DNA from: Bacteroidia bacterium
Lineage (GTDB): Bacteria; Bacteroidota; Bacteroidia; NS11-12g; UBA9320
Length of the DNA: 10,418 nucleotides
Direction: 5' to 3'
Assembly: GCA_029253325.1 (NCBI GenBank)
Contig: JAQWZS010000071.1
Span: 1-10,418 of the forward strand
Under the pieces are notes generated by a model. It was given only the letters and a program-made list of their open reading frames with translations, made no database searches and was not told the DNA's origin. Position numbers and translations under genes: made by a program. This document shows positions 1 to 5,761 of this stretch, piece by piece. Position 1 is the stretch's first letter. Every line of letters begins with the position of its first letter.

Positions 1-1392
1 AGTAATGCAGATTGGTGTGCCAATAGTATCTTGCCTTCTATATCTTTTACCAATGCTATCTTTCTCCTCGTAATAGCAGTTAAAATCAAGACTTAAATCC
101 TTCATAATTTTTTTAGCCAACTCAGGCAGACCGTCTTTCTTTACCAATGGAAGAATTGCACATTGAAATGGCGATAATGCTGGCGGCAATTTCAGAACAG
201 TTCTTGTTTGCCCCTCACCCAAATCTTCAGTCTGTAATGCATTACTCATCAGCACTAAAAACATCCGATCCAAACCAATACTAGTCTCAACTACATAAGG
301 AACATAACTCTCATTTTTCTCATTATCAAAGTATTGAAGTTTCTTTCCAGTAGCCTGTTCATGCTGTTTTAAATCAAAGTCGGTGCGAGAATGTATCCCT
401 TCTACTTCTTTGAATCCAAAAGGAAAATCATATTCAATATCTACTGCTGCATTAGCATAGTGTGCTAATTTAACATGATCATGAAAACGATATTTTGATT
501 CGTCAATCCCTAGATTGAGGTGCCATTTCATTCGATGGTCTTTCCAATGTTGATACCATTTCATCTCCTCGCCTGGTGATACAAAAAACTGCATCTCCAT
601 TTGCTCAAATTCCTTCATTCGCATGATAAATTGTCTAGCAACAATCTCATTTCTAAACGCCTTTCCGGTTTGAGCTATTCCAAAAGGCAATTTCATACGA
701 CCAGTCTTTTGAACATTCAGATAATTGACAAAAATCCCCTGTGCCGTTTCTGGTCTAAGATAAATCTTGTTATCTCCATCAGTAGCACTCATTTGAGTAC
801 TATACATCAAATTAAACTGACGTACATCCGTCCAGTTCTTACTCCCACTCACTGGACAAGCAATACCCAATTCTTCAATCAGTTCTTTAACTAGACGAAG
901 ATTACCAGATTCCAAACCTTCTTTTAATCGCTCATCAATAGCAGCAATTTTGGCATTGTTTCTAGCAATGTTTGGATTTGTTGCCACAAATTGATCCAGA
1001 TCAAAGTCATCACCAAATCGTTTTTTGGCTTTCGTGATTTCTTTTTGGTTTTTAACCCGATATTTTTCTTGATAATCCTCAATTAACACATCCGCACGAT
1101 AACGCTTTTTGGAATCTTTATTATCAATCATCGGATCACTAAATCCATCCACATGACCACTCGCCTTCCAAACTTGAGGTGCCATAAATATCGATGCATC
1201 AACCCCCACGATATTCTCGTGGAGTTGAACCATGCTTTTCCACCAATACTCTCTAATATTTTTTTTTAGCTCTACCCCGTTTTGACCATAATCATAGACG
1301 GCCGCAAGGCCATCATAGATTTCGCTACTCAAAAAAACAAAGCCATACTCTTTAGCATGTGAAATGACACTTTTAAAATGTTCTTCAGACAT
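1..1392 (-). CDS. glyQS: Glycyl-tRNA synthetase, single-chain class II type (3' end outside window)
   Basis: Charges tRNA-Gly with glycine in the cytoplasm, using ATP. Seen: 464 codons open from ATG at 1392 to the window edge, so the C-terminal end of the anticodon-binding domain is missing; relatives are usually about 490-520 residues. Family landmarks appear in the right order: an N-terminal YGFVFLSSEIYDG segment followed by YDYGQNGVELK, the ASGHVDGFSDPM segment around residues 77-88, RPETAQGIFVNYLNVQ, class II motif 2 as KAFRNEI, and motif 3 as ETSIGLDRMFLVL. This is the dimeric type, not the separate glyQ/glyS alpha-beta enzyme. The next in-frame Met lies about 50 residues downstream, beyond conserved sequence, so the start is firm. 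An isochorismatase-family gene lies 119 bases upstream on the same strand, but a promoter in the gap suggests GlyRS has its own transcript. Identification is very secure. Confidence 0.97.
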   Translation of the reverse strand, partial: MSEEHFKSVISHAKEYGFVFLSSEIYDGLAAVYDYGQNGVELKKNIREYWWKSMVQLHENIVGVDASIFMAPQVWKASGHVDGFSDPMIDNKDSKKRYRADVLIEDYQEKYRVKNQKEITKAKKRFGDDFDLDQFVATNPNIARNNAKIAAIDERLKEGLESGNLRLVKELIEELGIACPVSGSKNWTDVRQFNLMYSTQMSATDGDNKIYLRPETAQGIFVNYLNVQKTGRMKLPFGIAQTGKAFRNEIVARQFIMRMKEFEQMEMQFFVSPGEEMKWYQHWKDHRMKWHLNLGIDESKYRFHDHVKLAHYANAAVDIEYDFPFGFKEVEGIHSRTDFDLKQHEQATGKKLQYFDNEKNESYVPYVVETSIGLDRMFLVLMSNALQTEDLGEGQTRTVLKLPPALSPFQCAILPLVKKDGLPELAKKIMKDLSLDFNCYYEEKDSIGKRYRRQDTIGTPICIT

Positions 1393-1396
1393 ATTG

Positions 1397-1404
1397 CAAA
1401 TTTA
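1397..1404 (-). promoter_or_regulatory. Bacteroidota-type -7 promoter element for the GlyRS gene
   Basis: On the minus strand the sequence TAAATTTG matches the phylum consensus TAnnTTTG perfectly and is followed by CAAT and then the ATG. Known promoters of this class start transcription a few bases after the final G, so the transcript would begin at or next to the start codon. No good -33 TTTG is visible at the usual distance; the nearest is a TTTC about 24 bases upstream. Confidence 0.55.
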
Positions 1405-1511
1405 TTTAACCTATCCTTATACCCTAATGAAATATAAAACGATATGGGATTTTATCTGGTTAAGAGAAATAGAAGTATTTAATGATTAGATATTCTAAAA
1501 AGCTTCGTCTA

Positions 1512-2078
1512 TTATATTCTCATCATGAGTTCTTTTGAATCCCAAATAATAGCAAACTCTTTGTTCAAATTCGCAAGTGTTGTAAAGTGTATTATTTCAG
1601 AATCATATTTTTCGCCATTAACTCCGATTCTATTAAACGTTGCTGTTGCATCAGAGATTAAATAGGTCTCATATCCATAATTTCCAGACATCCGAGCTGT
1701 AGTTGACACGCAATGATTTGTGGTAAGTCCAATAATGATTAGAGTTGTGATCCCTAACCTATCCAATTTCTCTTTAAGGTCAGTCCCAATAAAGGCACTG
1801 TTTACATTTTTTGTAATTATGGGTTCATTTTCTTCTGGTAAAACATTTTCATTGAAATCAAACCCCGCATTTTGTTCATGTAGCTTTGAATTTGGGTTAG
1901 TGGAACTATGTCTAACATGAATAATAGGCAATTTTAGTTCCCGCCATTTTCTCAATATTGTTCCACAAATAATTTCTGCATTCTTATTGTTTCTACCTCC
2001 ACCCCAATAATCTTCATCTAAAAAACCCTTTTGAATATCTACCAAAATTAAAGCAGGATTTTGTTCTCTTAATTTCAT
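1512..2078 (-). CDS. Isochorismatase-family cysteine hydrolase
   Basis: A 188-residue protein of the isochorismatase/nicotinamidase superfamily, which hydrolyses amide or ether-type bonds with a Cys nucleophile. The catalytic triad can be assigned: Asp14 in LILVDIQKGF, Lys90 in IITKNVNSAF, and Cys123 in GLTTNHCVSTTAR, with the usual cis-peptide-type neighbourhood just before the Cys. Length is normal for a stand-alone hydrolase. The real substrate cannot be told: members act on isochorismate, nicotinamide, ureidoacrylate, N-carbamoylsarcosine or unknown compounds, and no neighbouring pathway gene helps. It lies between GlyRS and a divergent flippase and appears to be transcribed alone. No consensus promoter is obvious in the 172 bases upstream. 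The start is ATG at 2078, with an A-rich leader and no Shine-Dalgarno sequence, as is normal for the phylum. Confidence 0.93.
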   Translation of the reverse strand: MKLREQNPALILVDIQKGFLDEDYWGGGRNNKNAEIICGTILRKWRELKLPIIHVRHSSTNPNSKLHEQNAGFDFNENVLPEENEPIITKNVNSAFIGTDLKEKLDRLGITTLIIIGLTTNHCVSTTARMSGNYGYETYLISDATATFNRIGVNGEKYDSEIIHFTTLANLNKEFAIIWDSKELMMRI

Positions 2079-2126
2079 TTTTGATTTTTTTGATAACGGT
2101 TTATTATGAATAGTAACTTTTTATCG

Positions 2127-2221
2127 AAAATGAATAAACACAGTACTATACAAGGTCCATGCAATTTTAACACAGATTTATGAGAGTCCACTTATCCTTG
2201 CCAAACACCAAAATGAATAAA
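2127..2221. repeat. Pair of 12-base direct repeats in the divergent intergenic region
   Basis: AAAATGAATAAA occurs at 2127-2138 and again at 2210-2221, 83 bases apart, in the 172-base space between the divergently transcribed isochorismatase and flippase genes. Both copies are AT-rich and may be chance. They could also be binding sites for a shared regulator. Nothing else of note is seen between 2079 and 2250. Confidence 0.3.
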
Positions 2222-2237
2222 ATCTAAACAGATGGGT

Positions 2238-2245
2238 TTTCTTTG
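2238..2245 (+). promoter_or_regulatory. Possible -7 promoter element for the flippase operon (one mismatch)
   Basis: TTTCTTTG differs from TAnnTTTG only by T for A at the second base and ends 5 bases before the TTG start at 2251. No -33 TTTG is found at a suitable distance. If used, the flippase message would be nearly leaderless. Weak evidence. Confidence 0.25.
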
Positions 2246-2250
2246 TTGTA

Positions 2251-3576
2251 TTGAAGTTATTAAAAAAAGATTTCTTTAAAAACGCTAGCCTACTATTTAG
2301 CGGTTCACTCCTAGCTCAAATCATCGGATTTGGGGCTCTCTACTTCCTCGGCAGAATTTATTCTCCCGAAGATTTTGGAGAAGTAGAAACCATCATGAAA
2401 CTAGCTGGTGTCTTTATCGCAATTGCTGGACTTCGCTACGAAATGGCCATTGTGGTAGAGGAAAAACCCACACAAGCAAAAGACCTTTTGCGTTTGAGCT
2501 TATTCCTAAATTTTGCAATGGGGATTTTTATCTTCTGTATTATCCTATTATTCAAAACTAACATTGGCGTTTTTTTCAAACTTAATGACCCCAACCTGTT
2601 ATTTGGATTGCCCCTCATCGTATGGATTACAAGCAGTACAGAATCAATCATACTATGGCAAAACCGAGTAAAAAAGTTCAAGAAAATTTCTGCCAACCGT
2701 ATTTTGTTTTCTTCATCTGGCACAGGATACAAATTACTACACCCTTTTACATTAGTTCCGGGAAATGGATTGTTTTTCGGTCAAGTGATAGCTCAAGTAG
2801 TGGCTCTATCTCACATGCTTTACAAGTTGCCCATTCAGTTATTTCAAACTACCAAACAAAATTTATTAGCTGTATCAAAAACATACCGATCGTTTGCTGT
2901 ATTTAGTTCTCCGGCAGCTATTCTTAATATTCTAGCAACCAGCATGCCTGTTTTTGTAATCTCAACATTTGACGGACAGCAAGCCACAGGATACTTTGGA
3001 AATGCTTACAAGCTGACCTATCTACCAATGAGCATGTTATCATTGGCTGTAGGACAGGTATTCTTTGAACGAATCGCTCGTATTCGAAGTCAAAAAGAAA
3101 ACACAAGTAAAATGGCTCATCAACTTGTAAACACACTTTTTTTCATAGGCATTATACCCGTAATTATCATGCTAGTTTGGGGAGATCAAATTGCTCCTCT
3201 TATTCTTGGCAGCCAATGGAAAGAGACAGGTGTATTCATTCAAATCATGATACTCTTCTATTTTTCTATGTTTTTAACCAGTTCTTTTAGTAGTGCTTTT
3301 GAAACGTATAAAAAGTTAAAATTCCAACTTGGATACAACCTTATTTTTCTGACTTGCACCTTTGGAGCATTATATCTAGGGTACACCGAAGGTGGGAATA
3401 CTCGAACAGCTCTCATCTGGTTTTCTGCTGTTGGTATTTTACTTCGATTGGCTATACTTAATTATTTCTTTGTCCTATTTGGGAAAAACTTGATTGCAAA
3501 AACCATATTTGCAGTACTAATTACCGGAGTTTTGGCATATTTAGGCTTCTACCTTAAGGGTTTCATGCTCTCATAA
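2251..3576 (+). CDS. Oligosaccharide/polysaccharide flippase family protein (Wzx-like)
   Basis: A 441-residue integral membrane protein of the MOP flippase superfamily, expected to flip a lipid-linked oligosaccharide across the inner membrane during surface polysaccharide or O-antigen assembly. Seen: about a dozen hydrophobic segments through the protein; the conserved start NASLLFSGSLLAQIIGFGAL followed by GRIYSPEDFGE (residues about 10-45), and a central KLLHP...GLFFGQVIAQ segment typical of the Bacteroidota branch. Length is normal and the frame is intact. The start chosen is TTG at 2251: the only upstream sequence in frame reaches a stop at 2218 without an ATG, and any later Met lies after the conserved first helix. 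The acetyltransferase gene follows with a 3-base gap, so the two form an operon. Glycosyltransferases and a polymerase are absent nearby, so the substrate is unknown. Confidence 0.9.
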   Translation: MKLLKKDFFKNASLLFSGSLLAQIIGFGALYFLGRIYSPEDFGEVETIMKLAGVFIAIAGLRYEMAIVVEEKPTQAKDLLRLSLFLNFAMGIFIFCIILLFKTNIGVFFKLNDPNLLFGLPLIVWITSSTESIILWQNRVKKFKKISANRILFSSSGTGYKLLHPFTLVPGNGLFFGQVIAQVVALSHMLYKLPIQLFQTTKQNLLAVSKTYRSFAVFSSPAAILNILATSMPVFVISTFDGQQATGYFGNAYKLTYLPMSMLSLAVGQVFFERIARIRSQKENTSKMAHQLVNTLFFIGIIPVIIMLVWGDQIAPLILGSQWKETGVFIQIMILFYFSMFLTSSFSSAFETYKKLKFQLGYNLIFLTCTFGALYLGYTEGGNTRTALIWFSAVGILLRLAILNYFFVLFGKNLIAKTIFAVLITGVLAYLGFYLKGFMLS

Positions 3577-3579
3577 TTG

Positions 3580-4173
3580 ATGAAAAGAATAGTAAAATAT
3601 ATCATTAATCAACTAGATGACAACATCCTTCGAATTTTTGTCAAATGGTTGTGGCCACAGTACAAGCGTCCTCGGCATGGATATATGAAAAACTATCAAG
3701 TATTAGGTCAATACTTCGTTACTCAAAAAATTTTCAGAATAAACGGAAGCATTCCTTGGCCTGTTGATTTTAGAAGTAAGGTCGTAGGCTGGGAATCTGT
3801 CCAAAAAGGAATTTGTTCTGACCCAGGTGATAACCCTGGCATATACATCAACGCTGGCGGAGGTTTAACCCTTGGCAATAATGTAAACATTGGACAAAAC
3901 TCGATTTTGACGACCACCAACCACTACAAGTACGACCACCGAAAAAAAAGCCACACCAAAGGAATCAAAATTGGAAACAATGTATGGATAGGTGCCAATG
4001 TGAGTATAGTAGCTGGGACATCTATTGGCGATAACGTAACCATTGGAGCAGGTTGTTTTATAAAAGGTACGATACCAAGCAATTGTACCGTTGTTCTAAG
4101 CGAAAAAACGCTAGACATCATCCCCAAAACAAAAGACTATGAATGGGACTGCACACTCGACGAATTAGGCTAA
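3580..4173 (+). CDS. Acyltransferase with left-handed beta-helix (hexapeptide repeats), likely polysaccharide O-acetyltransferase
   Basis: A 197-residue protein of the LacA/NodL/serine-acetyltransferase-like fold. Residues about 87-172 show successive hexapeptide repeats: INAGGGLTLGNNVNIG, then GIKIGNNVWIGANVSIVAG, then TSIGDNVTIGAGCFIKG. They are interrupted by the exposed loop TTTNHYKYDHRKK, whose His115 is the probable catalytic base. The N-terminal 60 residues are basic and aromatic and are not assigned. The ATG at 3580 is preferred over the adjacent in-frame TTG at 3577. The gene begins 3 bases after the flippase stop, implying co-transcription and a role in acetylating the polysaccharide that the flippase moves. 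This role is inferred from context; the acyl donor and acceptor cannot be read from the sequence. No intrinsic terminator follows on the plus strand. Confidence 0.88.
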   Translation: MKRIVKYIINQLDDNILRIFVKWLWPQYKRPRHGYMKNYQVLGQYFVTQKIFRINGSIPWPVDFRSKVVGWESVQKGICSDPGDNPGIYINAGGGLTLGNNVNIGQNSILTTTNHYKYDHRKKSHTKGIKIGNNVWIGANVSIVAGTSIGDNVTIGAGCFIKGTIPSNCTVVLSEKTLDIIPKTKDYEWDCTLDELG

Positions 4174-4192
4174 TTTTCTATTCTGCTAAAAA

Positions 4193-4211
4193 ATGCACAT
4201 TAGAAGTGCAT
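4193..4211. promoter_or_regulatory. Inverted repeat upstream of the rpsT promoter
   Basis: ATGCAC (4193-4198) and GTGCAT (4206-4211) are perfect reverse complements around a 7-base spacer. The repeat lies 17 bases upstream of the rpsT -7 box, where the -33 region would be, and no TTTG is present there. On the minus strand the right-hand arm is followed by a T-run, so it resembles a minus-strand terminator, but no minus-strand gene reads into it. An operator or RNA hairpin is possible. Confidence 0.35.
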
Positions 4212-4228
4212 AAAATCAATATTAATAT

Positions 4229-4236
4229 TACTTTTG
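4229..4236 (+). promoter_or_regulatory. -7 promoter element for rpsT
   Basis: TACTTTTG is a perfect match to TAnnTTTG. Transcription would begin near 4241-4243, leaving a leader of about 15 bases before the ATG at 4258. This also excludes a TTG at 4234 as a start codon, since it lies inside the promoter box. The -33 region has no TTTG. Confidence 0.65.
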
Positions 4237-4257
4237 CAGACCTTTTTTAAGAATAAA

Positions 4258-4512
4258 ATGGCAAATCATAAAAGCACATTAAAAAGAATCCGAAGCAACG
4301 AAGCTAAAACTGCAAGGAATAAATACCAGCACAAGACAGCAAGAACTTGGATTAAAAAAGTTCGTCTGTCTGAAGATAAAACGGAAGCTGATAAAATCAT
4401 GCGAGAAACTTTCTCTAAGTTAGATAAACTCGTTAAAAAGAACATCATTCACAAAAACAAGGCTGCTAACCTCAAAAGTAAGCTAGCTAAGCACGTGAAA
4501 TCTTTGGGATAA
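4258..4512 (+). CDS. rpsT: 30S ribosomal protein S20
   Basis: An 84-residue, strongly basic primary 16S rRNA-binding protein of the small subunit. It starts MANHKSTLKRIRSNEAKTAR, the standard S20 signature, and continues as the expected helical Lys/Arg-rich rod (residues 20-84), with KNIIHKNKAANLKSKL near the end. The start is ATG at 4258: extension to an in-frame TTG 24 bases upstream would add residues not seen in S20 and would overlap the promoter. It is monocistronic by layout, with its own promoter upstream and a strong hairpin terminator 27 bases after the stop. Length is normal. Confidence 0.98.
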   Translation: MANHKSTLKRIRSNEAKTARNKYQHKTARTWIKKVRLSEDKTEADKIMRETFSKLDKLVKKNIIHKNKAANLKSKLAKHVKSLG

Positions 4513-4537
4513 TATCCTCAAAGAAACCATATTTTTG
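4503..4537 (+). promoter_or_regulatory. Likely radC promoter overlapping the end of rpsT
   Basis: TATTTTTG at 4530-4537 is a perfect TAnnTTTG box, and TTTG at 4503-4506, inside the last rpsT codons, provides a -33 element with a 23-base spacer, at the long end of the accepted range. The transcription start would be near 4542-4544, inside the left arm of the rpsT terminator hairpin, giving radC a leader of about 36 bases. Confidence 0.5.
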
Positions 4538-4538
4538 A

Positions 4539-4565
4539 AGCCCTCTGAAATCAGAGGGCTTTTTT
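4539..4565 (+). terminator. Intrinsic terminator of rpsT
   Basis: AGCCCTCTGA (4539-4548) pairs perfectly with TCAGAGGGCT (4551-4560), realistically as a 9-bp GC-rich stem with a 4-base loop, followed by six T. It should end rpsT transcripts efficiently. The radC start codon follows only 14 bases after the T-run. Confidence 0.9.
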
Positions 4566-4578
4566 ATTGACTAAAAAC

Positions 4579-5268
4579 ATGACCGACTACATCTCTATAA
4601 AAAATTGGGCAGACGATGATAAGCCCCGCGAAAAACTCGCTCAACAAGGTAGAACCTCACTCAGCAATGCCGAATTAATCGCCATTCTACTTTCCAACGG
4701 AACCAAAAACAAATCCGCACTTGATCTTGCTCGTGAAATTCTTCGACTTGCGGATAACGACCTGAATAAATTATCTAAAATGAGTATTGTCGACTTCTGC
4801 AAGATAAATGGCGTTGGTCCAGCCAAAGCCATCAGCCTAATTGCTGCAATAGAACTGGGCGGACGTAGACAAAAAGCCACCCAATCCTCCAACATTATCA
4901 AAAGTAGCAGCGATGCCTATCATTTTTTTAAACCCCTACTTCAAGACAAAAACTACGAAGAGTTTTGGGTACTTCTACTAAGCAAGAATCATTCGATCAT
5001 CAAACCTTACCAAGTAAGCGATGGCGGAATATCGCATACCGTAGTCGACCCTAAACGAGTTTTTAAAGCTGCTCTGGAGCACAACACATCCAGCCTTGTA
5101 TTGTGTCATAATCATCCGAGTGGCAATCTCAATCCAAGTCATGCCGACCTAAAACTTACCCAAGAATTAATACAAGCAGGCCAAACCCTAGACATCCAAA
5201 TTTTAGATCACATCATCGTTTCCAATACCGGGTATTTTTCCTTTGCAGACGAAGGAAAATTAAAATAG
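4579..5268 (+). CDS. radC: RadC family JAB/MPN-domain protein
   Basis: A 229-residue RadC (UPF0758) protein. Residues about 1-100 form the N-terminal helical domain with a helix-hairpin-helix-type INGVGPAKA segment at 76-84. Residues about 108-229 are the JAB/MPN+ metalloprotease-like domain, with the zinc-site signature HNHPSGNLNPSHAD carrying His177, His179 and Asp190, and a conserved Glu near 127-128. All predicted metal ligands are therefore present. Despite the name, a role in DNA repair is not established for the family, and the biochemical function is unsettled. Length is normal. ATG at 4579 is chosen over a TTG at 4567, since the TTG lies at the end of the rpsT terminator and MTDYISIKNWADDDKPREKL is the usual family start. 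It is followed 34 bases later by a small secreted-protein gene. Confidence 0.95.
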   Translation: MTDYISIKNWADDDKPREKLAQQGRTSLSNAELIAILLSNGTKNKSALDLAREILRLADNDLNKLSKMSIVDFCKINGVGPAKAISLIAAIELGGRRQKATQSSNIIKSSSDAYHFFKPLLQDKNYEEFWVLLLSKNHSIIKPYQVSDGGISHTVVDPKRVFKAALEHNTSSLVLCHNHPSGNLNPSHADLKLTQELIQAGQTLDIQILDHIIVSNTGYFSFADEGKLK

Positions 5269-5280
5269 ATGCTCTTGGAA

Positions 5281-5289
5281 TAGCTTTTG
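5281..5289 (+). promoter_or_regulatory. Possible -7 element for the small secreted protein gene
   Basis: TAGCTTTTG resembles TAnnTTTG with one extra base in the spacer. It lies 13 bases before the ATG at 5303. No -33 TTTG is found at a good distance, so read-through from radC is equally possible. Confidence 0.25.
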
Positions 5290-5302
5290 CAATACTATAA
5301 GC

Positions 5303-5599
5303 ATGATAAGCTTATTAAAAAAAATAACCAACCCCAAAAAGGCACTAGGCTATGGTGTGCTTACGGCTACCCTAATGGGGAGCTCTATATTTGCAGAAGC
5401 AGGGAGTGCGAATAAAACCGTTACTGTACAGTCTTCGCTACACACATTTAGTACAGAAAATACTATAACAGCTATCAATACGGATTTGACTATGCTTATT
5501 AAAGCCAAAACACCACAAGAAATTGAACACCAAAAACCTAGAAAACGAAAAAGACGAAGACGCCGAAGAATCTTCAGAAGAAACTTAAAAGACCAATAG
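5303..5599 (+). CDS. Small exported protein with arginine-rich C-terminus (frame of the tail uncertain)
   Basis: A 98-residue protein of no family I recognise. The N-terminus looks like a Sec signal peptide: MISLLKKITNPKKA is basic, then LGYGVLTATLMGSSIF is hydrophobic, with a likely cleavage after AEA or GSA near residues 31-36. The mature part is about 40 Ser/Thr-rich residues and then an extremely basic tail, residues 78-95, with the core RKRKRRRRRR. The same DNA read one base later (+1 frame) encodes NLENEKDEDAEESSEET and a stop at 5586-5588, a strongly acidic tail with codon patterns typical of genes. A single base less in the run of five A at 5532-5536 would join the two. Either the basic tail is real (binding acidic polymers or nucleic acid), or there is a frameshift or sequence error. 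The gene sits between radC and a strong terminator. Confidence 0.65.
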   Translation: MISLLKKITNPKKALGYGVLTATLMGSSIFAEAGSANKTVTVQSSLHTFSTENTITAINTDLTMLIKAKTPQEIEHQKPRKRKRRRRRRIFRRNLKDQ

Positions 5600-5632
5600 A
5601 CCTAAAACGTGTAATTTATTGTTAAACATTAG

Positions 5633-5664
5633 ACGGCTTGCATTGATTTGCGAGCCGTTTTTTT
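5633..5664 (+). terminator. Intrinsic terminator after the small exported protein gene
   Basis: ACGGCTTGC (5633-5641) pairs with GCGAGCCGT (5650-5658), a 9-bp stem with one G-U pair and an 8-base loop, followed by seven T. It closes the radC/small-protein unit and insulates the following TPR-comA operon. Confidence 0.88.
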
Positions 5665-5720
5665 GTGTGATTATTATGTTGGCAAAACAATCCTTTATAC
5701 CGACCTTTGACCCCAGATAA

Positions 5721-5734
5721 TTAAACGAGTTTAA
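5721..5734. promoter_or_regulatory. Palindrome inside the TPR-comA promoter, candidate operator
   Basis: TTAAACGAGTTTAA consists of perfect 6-base inverted arms around GA. It ends one base before the -7 box at 5736, so a bound dimeric regulator would block the promoter. No specific regulator is recognised from the motif. Confidence 0.4.
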
Positions 5735-5735
5735 C

Positions 5736-5743
5736 TATCTTTG
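5736..5743 (+). promoter_or_regulatory. -7 promoter element of the TPR-comA operon
   Basis: TATCTTTG matches TAnnTTTG perfectly. A TTTG at 5706-5709 could serve as -33 element, but the 26-base spacer is longer than usual. Transcription should start near 5749, about 13 bases before the ATG at 5762. A TTG at 5741 lies inside the box and cannot be the translation start. Confidence 0.6.
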
Positions 5744-5761
5744 AGAAAGCCAAAAATTAAG

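Noticed and set aside
601..894. Plus-strand 97-codon ORF within the GlyRS gene
   Set aside because: It lies opposite conserved GlyRS coding sequence, including the region around motif 2, and its translation is low-complexity with no recognisable domain.
2622..2906. Second plus-strand ORF inside the flippase gene
   Set aside because: It overlaps a membrane protein with an intact, conserved frame; its translation lacks the hydrophobic pattern and resembles no family.
4193..4211. Terminator for the acetyltransferase operon
   Set aside because: The stem is only 6 bp and no T-run follows on the plus strand; the T-run is on the opposite strand.
4234..4257. Upstream TTG extension of S20
   Set aside because: The TTG lies in the perfect -7 box TACTTTTG and the added residues are not part of S20, which begins with MANHKS.
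4567..4578. Upstream TTG extension of RadC
   Set aside because: It lies at the tail of the rpsT terminator; the ATG at 4579 gives the usual RadC N-terminus.
5528..5545. Programmed -1 frameshift at the A-run of the small exported protein
   Set aside because: A -1 slip there reaches TAG almost at once; only a +1 (or -2) change opens the acidic frame, and no known +1 slippery signal was recognised.
5741..5761. Upstream TTG extension of the TPR protein
   Set aside because: The TTG is the end of the promoter box TATCTTTG, so it would not be in the transcript.
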